From M30B53 sp964600785 (GTDB taxonomy: Bacteria; Planctomycetota; Planctomycetia; Pirellulales; UBA1268), in the NCBI GenBank assembly GCA_964600785.1, contig CAZRKH010000005.1, forward strand, positions 5,077 through 69,076: 64,000 nt of DNA, read 5' to 3'. The notes under the pieces were generated by a model. The model searched no databases. It worked only from the letters and a program-made list of their open reading frames with translations, and was not told the DNA's origin. The position numbers were made by a program, and so were the translations under genes. This document shows positions 9,262 through 17,133 of this stretch, piece after piece; the stretch's first letter is position 1, and each line of letters opens with the position of its first letter.

Positions 9262-9648
9262 ATGAACGCTTTCGCCAAACGCCTCCTCGTCGTCGACGAT
9301 GCCCTGATCATGCGGGCGATCATCAAGGATGCGGCCCGGCAGGCCGGCTGGGAGATCGTCGGCGAGGCGGCCACCGGCAGCGAGGCCGTGGCCAAATTCG
9401 ACGAACTGCGGCCCGACCTGACCACCCTCGACATCGTGATGCCGGAAATGGACGGCGTCGAGGCCCTGCGGGTGATCCGGCGAGAGCACCCCGATGCCCG
9501 CATCGTGATGATCACGGCAATCGACCAGAGGGCCAAACTTGAAGAGTGCATCCGGCTTGGAGCGATCGACTTCGTGGTCAAACCGTTCGAGAAAGACCGC
9601 CTGCTGTCCCTGTTTTCCGGCTACCTTCCCAAGGAATCGAGCACGTGA
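9262..9648 (+). CDS. cheY: CheY-type single-domain response regulator
   Basis: A 128-residue stand-alone receiver. Acidic pair D12-D13 in VVDDALIM, phospho-acceptor D57 in TTLDIVMPEMDG, switch T85 in MITA and K107 in FVVKPF are all present, so it should be phosphorylated by CheA and act as the diffusible output. It closes the plus-strand chemotaxis cluster, 34 bases after cheD. No flagellar or pilus motor gene lies in the window, so its target is not visible. It resembles the CheY of CheC/CheD-containing systems, in which phosphorylated CheY also recruits CheC. Confidence 0.9.
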   Translation: MNAFAKRLLVVDDALIMRAIIKDAARQAGWEIVGEAATGSEAVAKFDELRPDLTTLDIVMPEMDGVEALRVIRREHPDARIVMITAIDQRAKLEECIRLGAIDFVVKPFEKDRLLSLFSGYLPKESST

Positions 9649-10017
9649 GCGGTTTGGTTGCGGTCGATGTGGCTGCCACCTTCAAGTCCGTTTCGGGGCC
9701 ATCGAGCCCGGCAGACTTGATTCCTGTCGTACCGGATGCTACCGTTTGACGATCCTTCGATGAAGGTGACGGAGAGGTGCCCTGCATATGGCCAGGGACA
9801 TCCGCCACCGCGATCGCATCTTCTTGGAGCGGCCGTCGCTCGATATCGCCTCTTTCGGGTGGCGTTTCGAACGACATCTTTTCCGGCAGGCGGTGATCCA
9901 TCGGATCCGCTGCAGAATTGTCGGCTGCCGCAGGCGTGATTCCGGACGAGTGGTCCGCGATCCCGCGAGGGTTGTACACCCGCATTCCCGACGGCACACC
10001 TGAAAGCACCAGTTTCC
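9649..10017. other. 369-base gap with only a doubtful ORF
   Basis: Between cheY and the helicase gene I see the hairpin noted above and no convincing gene. A minus-strand frame is open from 10009 (or an internal ATG near 9985) down to 9578, overlapping the end of cheY. Its first 60 or so residues (MRVYNPRGIADHSSGITP at the start) have fairly normal codon use, but the rest is low-complexity and the frame runs antisense into cheY. A short FlgM-like or other small regulatory protein cannot be excluded. No promoter with a good match to consensus was found. Confidence 0.4.
9682..9720 (+). terminator. Possible hairpin terminator after cheY
   Basis: TCAAGTC (9682-9688) pairs with GACTTGA (9714-9720), and an inner CGGG/CCCG pair (9694-9697 with 9707-9710) can stack inside it. 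It lies 34 bases after the cheY stop. There is no following T tract, so it may be a structural 3' end rather than a classical terminator. Confidence 0.35.
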
Positions 10018-11355
10018 ATGCATGTCATGACACTCACTCCGCCTGAGACCTCAGGCGACCCCCGCCCGCTGTTTGCCGACCTCGGCCTTTCACAGCCGCT
10101 GCTCGAGGCGGTCGAGGCCGAGGGCTACTCCACGCCCACGCCAATCCAGGCCAGGGCGATTCCCCACGTACTCGCCGGCCGGGATCTCTTTGGCTGCGGC
10201 CAGACCGGCACCGGCAAGACCGCGGCGTTTGCCCTGCCGCTGATCGAACGCATGCTCGCCTTACCACGGCCGCGGGCGGCCCGCGGCTGCCGCACCCTGG
10301 TGCTCGCCCCGACCCGCGAACTGGCAGGCCAGATCCATGCCAGTTTCCTGGCTTATGGTCGTCGGGCCCGTCTGACCGCAGCGGTGATTCATGGCGGGGT
10401 CAGCCAGCGGCCACAGGCCGCGGCGATGCGAAAGGGCGTTGACGTGCTCGTGGCCACTCCAGGACGGCTGCTCGACCTGGTGGGCCAGCGACTGGTCGAC
10501 ATCCGCGGCGTCGAGTTTCTCGTGCTCGACGAAGCTGACCGGATGCTCGACATGGGCTTCATCCACGACATGCGGCGAATCATAGAAATGCTGCCACGAC
10601 GTCGACAGACGCTCTTCTTTTCCGCCACGCTGCCGACGGAGGTGCGAAGCCTGGCCTCGTCGATGCTTCGCGATCCGCTCGAGGTGATGGCCGCCCCGCG
10701 ATCGACTCCGGCAGAATCGGTCGAGCAGTCGGTCCTCTTCGTCGCCAAGGAGCAGAAACGGGCGGCGTTGGTGCAGCTGCTCCGCGAGGAGGCCACCGGC
10801 CGGGTGATTGTCTTCACGCGAACCAAGCACGGGGCTGACAAGCTCCATCGCCTGCTCGACAAGGCGGGCCTCGTGGCCGCGGCGATCCACGGCAACAAGA
10901 CCCAGGGGCAGCGGGAGCGGGCCCTCGCGGCATTCCGCTCGCCACGGCCGCCGGTACTGATCGCCACCGACATCGCTGCCCGCGGCATCGACGTGGAGCA
11001 TGTCTCCCATGTGGTCAACTACGAGCTGCCCCACGAGCCGGAGACCTACGTGCACCGCATCGGGCGAACGGGCAGGGCGGGGCACTCGGGGGCGGCGGTG
11101 AGCTTTTGCGAGCCGGAGGAGTGGAACCGGCTGACGGCGATCGAGCGGCTGCTGCGGCGGCCGATTCCCCGTCGCAACGAGCCACCCGCCGGGGTCGCCG
11201 AGCGGGCAGCTAGCGGCCAAGCTCGAGGCAGGCGAGGGTCGCATCGTCCCGCAGATAGAGCCTCCCGCCGGCGAGGGCGGGCAGCCCGCGGAGGGTCGCC
11301 TCCCGCGGGCGGCAGCGGGCGAGCACGCGGAGCCCGGCGGGGTCGGGCCGGATGA
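10018..11355 (+). CDS. DEAD-box ATP-dependent RNA helicase (RhlE-like)
   Basis: A 445-residue RNA helicase likely to remodel RNA in ribosome assembly or mRNA decay. Motifs in order: Q motif (YSTPTPIQARAIP), motif I GQTGTGKT with K67 (preceded by Gly-Cys-Gly rather than the usual Ala), PTRELAGQ, TPGRLLDL, DEAD, SAT, VIVFTRTKHGADKL, LIATDIAARGIDV and YVHRIGRTGRAG. After the core, about residue 395 onward, the tail is Arg/Gly-rich, as in RhlE-type enzymes. That tail (11210-11355) is read antisense to the end of the PQQ-like gene, so part of its composition may come from that overlap. ATGs at 10018 and 10027 are both possible starts. Confidence 0.93.
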   Translation: MHVMTLTPPETSGDPRPLFADLGLSQPLLEAVEAEGYSTPTPIQARAIPHVLAGRDLFGCGQTGTGKTAAFALPLIERMLALPRPRAARGCRTLVLAPTRELAGQIHASFLAYGRRARLTAAVIHGGVSQRPQAAAMRKGVDVLVATPGRLLDLVGQRLVDIRGVEFLVLDEADRMLDMGFIHDMRRIIEMLPRRRQTLFFSATLPTEVRSLASSMLRDPLEVMAAPRSTPAESVEQSVLFVAKEQKRAALVQLLREEATGRVIVFTRTKHGADKLHRLLDKAGLVAAAIHGNKTQGQRERALAAFRSPRPPVLIATDIAARGIDVEHVSHVVNYELPHEPETYVHRIGRTGRAGHSGAAVSFCEPEEWNRLTAIERLLRRPIPRRNEPPAGVAERAASGQARGRRGSHRPADRASRRRGRAARGGSPPAGGSGRARGARRGRAG

Positions 11356-12496
11356 GCAGCAGTTCGCCGTCGGTGGTGGCCGCGATCAGTTTGCCGTCGG
11401 CTGCGATCAGCGTGCCGTAGCCGAGGCCCGGCTCCCGCCAGCGAACCTCGCCGGTCGCCGGATCGAGGCAGACAAGGCTCGCCGGGGGCACGTCGTCGCG
11501 ACCGTCAAAGCCGTAGAGCAGCCCGTCGACCAACAGCGGCGTGCAGTATTGGCTCGCCAGCGAATCGACACCCTTCCACAGCGGTGTGGCGTCATCGACA
11601 TCGAAGGCCGCCGCCACCGAGCCGATGCCGTAGGCGGCGGTCACCAGCAATCGCGGCCGGTCTCCCGGCGGCAGCAGCACCGGCGTGGCCGCATTGACCG
11701 TCGGCCCCCGCATGCCAAAGGGAAACTCCCAGCGGACCCCGCCGTCGGCTGCGTCGAGCAGCAGACAGCGGTAGCGGGTCACCGCCAGCACATGCGGCCT
11801 GCCGCCGAGGCTGACCGCGATCGGTGCGGAATAGCCGGCCGGCTCCCGGGTCGCCGTCCAGCGGGTCGAGCCGTCGGCCAGGGCAACGGCCACGATCCCG
11901 GTCTCGCCCTTCGTGCCGCCGACGAACGTCACCACGCAAGCCGCCTCGCCCTCGCCCGTGACCAAGGGCGTGCTGCCGGCCCCGAAATAGCCCTCGCGGG
12001 CGTCAAACTCGCGGTGGGTCTGCCGCTGCCACAGCCGCCGACCGGTGGCCAGCTCGTGGCAGGAGAGCATGCCCGTGGCTCCGTAGGTCACGACCCGTTC
12101 GCCGTGGACCACGGGTGTGCACAGCGGGCCGTCGCCGCCGCCGACCTGCGGGCGAAAACGGGTGGGGTGAGCATCCCGCCAGCGTGTCTGCCCGCTGGCC
12201 GCGTCGATCGCCTCGATGACCTCCTCGTCGCCGGACCCTCCACGGGACGCCTCGCGATGGAACACGACCACAGTCTCACCAACGACCACCGGGCCGGCGT
12301 AGCCGCGTCCGATCGGCCGTCGCCAGCGTGCCTTCGGACCCGTCTCCGGCCAGCTCTCGGCGATCCGCTCGTCGGCCGCGGCGTGCCCGTCGCGATGCGG
12401 CCCGAGCAGCTGCGGCCAGTCGCCCGCCCGGGCCACGGCGGCACCGAACGCGAGGATTCCGGCCGACAGCACCGCGAGGGACGTACGACGCACCAT
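11210..12496 (-). CDS. Secreted PQQ-like beta-propeller protein
   Basis: A 428-residue exported protein with a signal peptide (MVRRTSLAVLSAGILAFGAAVARA) and a mature start WPQLLGPHRDG, which is characteristic of planctomycete PQQ-repeat proteins. Repeated blades of the type ATGRRLWQRQ, DGSTRWTA, DGGVRWEFPFG and ATGEVRWREPG indicate an eight-bladed-type propeller without the residues that would prove PQQ binding, so enzymatic activity is not implied. The ATG at 12496 is chosen for the signal peptide and for GAGG 7-10 bases upstream; a longer frame to 12661 is rejected. The 3' end overlaps the helicase gene tail to tail by 146 bases. It diverges from the glycogen phosphorylase gene. Role probably periplasmic binding or scaffolding. 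Confidence 0.85.
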   Translation of the reverse strand: MVRRTSLAVLSAGILAFGAAVARAGDWPQLLGPHRDGHAAADERIAESWPETGPKARWRRPIGRGYAGPVVVGETVVVFHREASRGGSGDEEVIEAIDAASGQTRWRDAHPTRFRPQVGGGDGPLCTPVVHGERVVTYGATGMLSCHELATGRRLWQRQTHREFDAREGYFGAGSTPLVTGEGEAACVVTFVGGTKGETGIVAVALADGSTRWTATREPAGYSAPIAVSLGGRPHVLAVTRYRCLLLDAADGGVRWEFPFGMRGPTVNAATPVLLPPGDRPRLLVTAAYGIGSVAAAFDVDDATPLWKGVDSLASQYCTPLLVDGLLYGFDGRDDVPPASLVCLDPATGEVRWREPGLGYGTLIAADGKLIAATTDGELLLIRPDPAGLRVLARCRPREATLRGLPALAGGRLYLRDDATLACLELGR

Positions 12497-12738
12497 CAGA
12501 AGCCTCACTCGCCGATGACGTTGATGCGGACCGGCACGCAACACCCGCTGGATACCCGGCCATGGACGGGGGCAGGCAGTCTCGGCGGCCTGCATCGATC
12601 CCTGCGTGAGTTTTTGATGAAAAGCCGGCTCGCCGCAACCCGGCGGCCTGTCGCGGGGCAATACTTCGCCTCGGGCCGGTTGCTGCCGTGGGCCGATTCA
12701 TTCAGCCACGCCCGCGATTTCTCCTGGAAACACAAGCC

Positions 12739-15273
12739 ATGCCAGTTCAGTCGAAGGCCGATCTGCTCGAATGCTACGAGGTCGGCTCGCTCCGCTTTCC
12801 CGACCGCGACTACTACGACCGCCATCTCGTGCTCAACCATGTCGTGCTGCCCGACGCGGCCAGCCAGCGAGAGCGGTTTGAGGCGGTGGCCCGCACGCTG
12901 CGTGACCTGCTCGCCCAGCGATGGATGCTGACGCAGGCCGAGTATGACCGCAGAAATCCCAAGCAGGTCTACTACCTCTCGATGGAGTTTCTCATCGGGC
13001 GGATGCTCGAGAACAACATCGCGGCCCTCGGGGTGGAGCGATTCGTCCGGGAAGATCTGCGGTCTGACCCGCTGCAAGACTGGTCGGGCATCGTGGAGAG
13101 TGAGCCAGACGCGGGCCTGGGCAACGGTGGCCTCGGGCGGCTCGCCGCCTGCTTCATCGACTCGATGGCGACCCTCGGGCTGCCGGCCACCGCCTACGGC
13201 CTGCGGTACGACTTCGGCATCTTTCGGCAGCGTATCGAGGACGGCCGCCAGATCGAACAGCCTGACAATTGGCTGGCCTGTCCCGATCCCTGGGAGGTGG
13301 TCAGGCCCAGCCGAGGTGTGGCTGTCGGCTTCGCCTGCGGGTTCGCACTGCACGGCGGCCAGATCGATCTGGTCCGCAACCATTCCTTCCAGTTCAAGGG
13401 TGTGCCGTATGACCGGCCGGTCGTCGGCCATGGAGGCCGCACGATCAACACGCTGCGGCTGTGGCGAGCGGCCACGGCCGACGTCTTCGATTTCGGCCAG
13501 TTTTCGGGAGGTGATTTCTTCGGGGCGGTCTCCGACAAGGTGCTCGCCGAGACGGTGACCCGCGTGCTCTACCCCGATGATTCCACCCCCCGCGGCCGCT
13601 CGCTGCGATTCATCCAGGAGTTTTTCCTCGTCCGCTGCTCGCTGGCCGACATCATTCGCCGCTTCCGTCACCGCGGCAACGACTGGAGCGAACTGCCGGC
13701 GAAGGTCGCGATCCAGCTCAACGACACCCATCCCTCGATGGCGGTGGCCGAACTGATGCGGATCCTGCTCGACGAGGCGGGCCTGGGCTGGGACGAGGCC
13801 TGGGAGCTTTGTGTCGGCACCCTCGCCTACACCAACCACACGCTCCTGCCGGAGGCGCTGGAGAAGTGGCCGGTCGAGCTGTTTGAGCGGCTCCTGCCGC
13901 GGCACCTGGAGCTGATCTACGAGATCAATCGTCGCTTCCTCGACGACGTCCGCCGGGAGCACCCCGGCGACGAACAACGTGTGGCCCGCATGAGCCTGAT
14001 CGAGGAGGGGCCGCACCGCCGCGTACGGATGGCCCACCTGGCGGTGGTCGGCAGCCACAGCACCAACGGCGTGGCCGCGATCCACAGCAGGCTCCTGCAG
14101 GAGACGACGTTGCGGGACTTCGCCGAGATGTATCCCGAACGCTTCAACAACAAGACCAACGGCATCACCCCCCGCCGCTGGCTGCTGGTGGCCAACCCGC
14201 CGCTGGCGGACCTGATCACCGAAGCGATCGGCGACGGCTGGATTACCGACCTCACGCAGCTCGAACGGCTCGCGCCGCTTGCCGAAGACGCTCCCTTTCG
14301 TGCTCGCTTCCTGGAGGCGAAGCGGCAGGCGAAGCTGCGGCTGGTCGACTGGCTGGCGGCCACCCGTGGGATCAAGCTCGACCCCGAGACCCTCATCGAC
14401 TGCCAGATCAAGCGGATCCACGAATACAAGCGGCAGCTGCTCGCCGCGATCGGGATCGTGGCCACCTACGACCGCCTGCGGAGCGACCCGCAGCTGGAAA
14501 TCCCGCCGCAGACCTACCTCTTCGCGGGCAAGGCGGCCCCCGCCTACCATCTCGCCAAGGTGATCATCCGGCTGATCACCGCCATCGGCCGGGTGGTGAA
14601 TCGGGATCCGCTCATCCGTGGGCGGCTGCGGGTCGAGTTTTTGCCCGATTACTCGGTGACCCTCGCGGAGCGAATGATTCCCGCGGCGGACGTGTCGGAG
14701 CAGATCTCGACCGCCGGCTACGAGGCCAGCGGAACGAGCAACATGAAATTCATGCTCAACGGGGCGATCACCGTGGGCACCCGCGACGGGGCGACCGTCG
14801 AGATGGCCGAGGCGGTCGGCGAGGAGAACATCATGCTCTTCGGGCTTTCCGCGGAGGAAGTCGCGGCAAGCCGGGGCTGGTACAGCCCCCACTGGCACTA
14901 CCACCACGAACCGGAGACGAAAGCCGCCCTCGACCTGATCTTCAACAACCACTTCAGCCACGACGAGCCGGGCTGCTTCGAGCCGATTCGCGAGGCGATC
15001 ATGCACCACGGCGACCCCTACATGCACCTCGCCGATTTCAGCAGTTATCTCGAGGCCAAACAGCGGATCTGGGCGCTCTATGCCGATCCGCACCGGTGGG
15101 CGGCCGTCGCGATCCGCAACGTGGCCGCGGCCGGGCGATTCTCGAGCGACCGCACGATCGCGGAATATGCCCGCGACATCTGGCGGGTTGAGCCTTGTCC
15201 GGTGCAAACGACCTGCGAGCTGCCCGTTGCCCACCCCGGGGAGCCGACGGCCACCGTTTCACCGAGCTGGTGA
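12739..15273 (+). CDS. glgP: Glycogen/starch alpha-glucan phosphorylase
   Basis: This enzyme releases glucose-1-phosphate from glycogen using orthophosphate and pyridoxal phosphate. The 844-residue length is typical of bacterial GlgP. Diagnostic stretches include QVYYLSMEFLIGRML, AGLGNGGLGRLAACFIDS, NDTHPSMAVAELMR, NKTNGITPRRWL, RIHEYKRQLL and the PLP site EASGTSNMKFMLNGA with Lys670. The ATG at 12739 is preferred because the family begins near this point; a GTG at 12688 would add 17 unconserved residues. It is transcribed away from the PQQ-like gene. With the debranching enzyme at 24216 the window carries both halves of glycogen breakdown, though not as one operon. Confidence 0.97.
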   Translation: MPVQSKADLLECYEVGSLRFPDRDYYDRHLVLNHVVLPDAASQRERFEAVARTLRDLLAQRWMLTQAEYDRRNPKQVYYLSMEFLIGRMLENNIAALGVERFVREDLRSDPLQDWSGIVESEPDAGLGNGGLGRLAACFIDSMATLGLPATAYGLRYDFGIFRQRIEDGRQIEQPDNWLACPDPWEVVRPSRGVAVGFACGFALHGGQIDLVRNHSFQFKGVPYDRPVVGHGGRTINTLRLWRAATADVFDFGQFSGGDFFGAVSDKVLAETVTRVLYPDDSTPRGRSLRFIQEFFLVRCSLADIIRRFRHRGNDWSELPAKVAIQLNDTHPSMAVAELMRILLDEAGLGWDEAWELCVGTLAYTNHTLLPEALEKWPVELFERLLPRHLELIYEINRRFLDDVRREHPGDEQRVARMSLIEEGPHRRVRMAHLAVVGSHSTNGVAAIHSRLLQETTLRDFAEMYPERFNNKTNGITPRRWLLVANPPLADLITEAIGDGWITDLTQLERLAPLAEDAPFRARFLEAKRQAKLRLVDWLAATRGIKLDPETLIDCQIKRIHEYKRQLLAAIGIVATYDRLRSDPQLEIPPQTYLFAGKAAPAYHLAKVIIRLITAIGRVVNRDPLIRGRLRVEFLPDYSVTLAERMIPAADVSEQISTAGYEASGTSNMKFMLNGAITVGTRDGATVEMAEAVGEENIMLFGLSAEEVAASRGWYSPHWHYHHEPETKAALDLIFNNHFSHDEPGCFEPIREAIMHHGDPYMHLADFSSYLEAKQRIWALYADPHRWAAVAIRNVAAAGRFSSDRTIAEYARDIWRVEPCPVQTTCELPVAHPGEPTATVSPSW

Positions 15274-15332
15274 TTGCGGTAGCGTTGACAGAAGCCGCGG
15301 CGGGTCGCGGCCGAAGGCTGCTGGAATCCGCC

Positions 15333-15944
15333 GTGAGCGAGACACCCCCCGACCTGGCCATCCTCCGCGAACTGCTTCCCGGCCCGATCGAGCCGCTCTG
15401 GCGGCGGCTGGCGATGGAACTTGCCACGGCGGCAGCCTCCGGGCGGCATCCGCTGCACCTGGTCGTTGTCGCGTCGCTCGATGCCCGCGGCGGGGCTGCT
15501 GCCCGCACCGTGGTCTTGCGGGGCTTCGACGAGGCGGCCCGGCTGGCAAGCTTCCACACCGACCGTCGCAGCCCCAAGCTGGCGGGGCTGGCCCGCGATC
15601 CGCGGCTCACGCTTCTGTGGTACGACGAGCCATCGCGGCTGCAGATCCGCATCCCCGCCGAGGCCACGATCCATCACGCCGACCGGGTCGCTCGGGATGC
15701 CTGGGAGGCGGCCGCGGCGATGAGCCGGGCTTGTTACGCCTCGCAGCATGCCCCGGGCGAGGAACTGACCCGGCCAACTCCGGCACCATCACCACACGAT
15801 CCCGAAAACGGCTTCGACAACTTCGCAGTTGTCTGCTGTCGCTTCAGGGCCGTGGAACTGCTCGCGCTCGATGCCGCCGGCCACCGACGGCGGAGGATCG
15901 ATCTTGCGGGTCAGACGCCGCAGGGAGCCTGGCTGGCCCCGTGA
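15333..15944 (+). CDS. PNPOx-like FMN-binding protein
   Basis: A 203-residue protein of the pyridoxamine-5'-phosphate-oxidase-like split-barrel family (Alr4036-type FMN-binding domain). Visible family features are HLVVVASLDARGGAAARTVVLRGFD, a phosphate-side FHTDRRSPKLAGLARDPR, and LLWYDEPSRLQIRIPAEA. True PdxH carries additional substrate residues at the C terminus that I do not see, so a pyridoxine-pathway role is not asserted; an FMN-dependent oxidase or reductase role is possible. The GTG at 15333 is chosen, 59 bases after glgP; another GTG at 15270 overlaps the glgP stop and would add 21 residues. The link to glycogen phosphorylase, itself a PLP enzyme, may be coincidental. Confidence 0.72.
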   Translation: MSETPPDLAILRELLPGPIEPLWRRLAMELATAAASGRHPLHLVVVASLDARGGAAARTVVLRGFDEAARLASFHTDRRSPKLAGLARDPRLTLLWYDEPSRLQIRIPAEATIHHADRVARDAWEAAAAMSRACYASQHAPGEELTRPTPAPSPHDPENGFDNFAVVCCRFRAVELLALDAAGHRRRRIDLAGQTPQGAWLAP

Positions 15945-15974
15945 GCCCACGATCGCCCTGACTCGAATCGACAT

Positions 15975-16169
15975 TCATTCTTCGCGGCGGCGACGGCGGG
16001 CATCGCGACGGCGGCGGGCCTCGCGCCTGGCCACCCGTTTGATCTCGTCTTCCATGACACGATTGATCGCCTCGTCGACATCACGGCGGGTGGCGATTCC
16101 CATGTCGATGAGCATCTGCATCCAGCCCTGTTCGTAATCGTGAAGCCGCGACTTGAGTCGTTCGCCCAT
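15975..16169 (-). CDS. Small basic coiled protein of unknown function
   Basis: A 64-residue protein with a strong AGGAGGG ribosome binding site about 9-15 bases ahead of its ATG, which argues that it is real despite its size. The N-terminal half (MGERLKSRLHDYEQGWMQML, then IDMGIATRRDVDEAINRVMEDEI) looks like an alpha-helical domain; the C-terminal third is almost wholly Arg, Glu and Ala with RRRRDARRRRREE, suggesting nucleic-acid binding or a charged helix. I do not recognise a family. It is the last gene of the minus-strand group but is separated from the methyltransferase by a hairpin. Confidence 0.65.
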   Translation of the reverse strand: MGERLKSRLHDYEQGWMQMLIDMGIATRRDVDEAINRVMEDEIKRVARREARRRRDARRRRREE

Positions 16170-16255
16170 TCGGGGGTCCCTCCTGCCCGCCGGTAATTCT
16201 CTGCGGAACGCCGGATTCTAGAAGGAGCCCCGGCAAGGACACGCCGGCGGCTGGG

Positions 16256-16284
16256 GGGGCGGTTTTTCCCGTTTTTTCCGCCCC
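16256..16284 (-). terminator. Hairpin at the end of the methyltransferase gene
   Basis: GGGGCGG (16256-16262) and CCGCCCC (16278-16284) form a perfect 7-bp stem with a 15-base T-rich (A-rich on the minus strand) loop, immediately after the methyltransferase stop. No U tract follows the stem on the minus strand, so this is a terminator-like structure rather than a textbook one. Confidence 0.4.
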
Positions 16285-17121
16285 TCAGTCCGCCTTTCGC
16301 CAGCAGGACACTTCCGCGAAGGTGTGCTGATGCTTGCGGGCGGTCTCACGGATCACGAAGGGCAGATCGCAGCGGGCTTCGAGGTCGAAGCGATCGCCGA
16401 GGGACAGACCGATCCCTTCGAGCGTGCGTCTCGGGCGGCCATCGACGACTCGCCCGCCAAGCCATCGATCCGGAGGCGTGTAGTCGGCAAGCCAGGTGTA
16501 GGGCGAGGTGATTACCAGCAGACCGCCCGGCTGCAGCCGCCCGCCAAGCCCCTCCAGAAAGGCGGCCGGGTCGTAGAGCCGGTCGATGAGGTTCCCGGCG
16601 AAGACGACATCATATCCGCTCAGCGAGGGATCGAGCCGACAGGCGTCGCCCTCGGCAAAATGCACTCGCTGCCGGACCTCGGCGAGCCCGAGCGACGCGA
16701 GGTCAATCCTCCTCGGCTCGGTGAGGCTGCCCTCGATGACCACCTCGTAGTCCACCACCGGCTCAGACTGCACGCGACGGCAGGCGTCGATGAAGCTCGC
16801 CGAAAAGTCGATCGCATCGACCCGCCCCACGAGTCTCGCCAGTTCAAAACTGGCCCGGCCGACGGCGCAGCCCACGTCGAGCCCCCGGTCGGTACCTCGC
16901 AGCCGTCCGGCAACCTCGGCGATTGCCGCAGCCGGGAAGTTGGCGACGCCCAGGGCAGTGGGGCCGTAGTGAAACTCGAGATACTCGGCGACCGCCCGCT
17001 CGGTTTCATAGAGCCGCGATCCTGGCGTGACCGCCACGCCGGCGGGCTGCGGGGGCGTGCTTGCGTTGTGCATCTTGCCGCTCATGTTGCCGCTCATGTT
17101 GCCACTCATGTTGCCACTCAT
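16285..17121 (-). CDS. OvoA-type putative 4-mercaptohistidine N1-methyltransferase
   Basis: The 278-residue protein matches the C-terminal methyltransferase domain of OvoA, the ovothiol-forming enzyme, here as a free-standing protein (family of putative 4-mercaptohistidine N1-methyltransferases). Visible hallmarks: YETERAVAEYLEFHYG, the SAM site LDVGCAVGRASFELARL, AIDFSASFIDACR, NLIDRLYDPAAFLEGL, LVITSPYTWLADYTPPDRWL and PFVIRETARKHQH. It should transfer methyl from SAM to the imidazole of a thiolated histidine. The usual N-terminal sulfoxide-synthase and DinB-like domains are absent here. The ATG at 17121 is the first of five in-frame ATGs carried by a 12-bp repeat (next 17109, 17097, 17085, 17073), so the true start is ambiguous. 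It follows the ADP-ribosylglycohydrolase gene by 8 bases. Confidence 0.85.
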   Translation of the reverse strand: MSGNMSGNMSGNMSGKMHNASTPPQPAGVAVTPGSRLYETERAVAEYLEFHYGPTALGVANFPAAAIAEVAGRLRGTDRGLDVGCAVGRASFELARLVGRVDAIDFSASFIDACRRVQSEPVVDYEVVIEGSLTEPRRIDLASLGLAEVRQRVHFAEGDACRLDPSLSGYDVVFAGNLIDRLYDPAAFLEGLGGRLQPGGLLVITSPYTWLADYTPPDRWLGGRVVDGRPRRTLEGIGLSLGDRFDLEARCDLPFVIRETARKHQHTFAEVSCWRKAD

Positions 17122-17133
17122 GTTGCCGCTCAG
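17074..17133 (-). repeat. Five tandem 12-bp units at the methyltransferase start
   Basis: Five copies of a 12-bp unit (minus-strand reading ATGAGCGGCAAC with single-base variants) span the junction between two genes. Each unit encodes Met-Ser-Gly-Asn/Lys in the methyltransferase frame. The first unit reads CTGAGC and contains the TGA stop of the upstream gene at 17130-17132. Changes in copy number would keep the frame and alter only the number of start codons and leader residues. Confidence 0.9.

Noticed and set aside
12505..15234. 909-residue minus-strand ORF opposite glgP
   Set aside because: It is the antisense of a clearly identified phosphorylase; the residues are low-complexity (Asp/Glu/Gly/His-rich) and show no motif. 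Long antisense frames are expected at this GC content.
17074..17133. CRISPR or minisatellite unrelated to coding
   Set aside because: The units are only 12 bp with no spacers and translate in frame as the leader of the methyltransferase.
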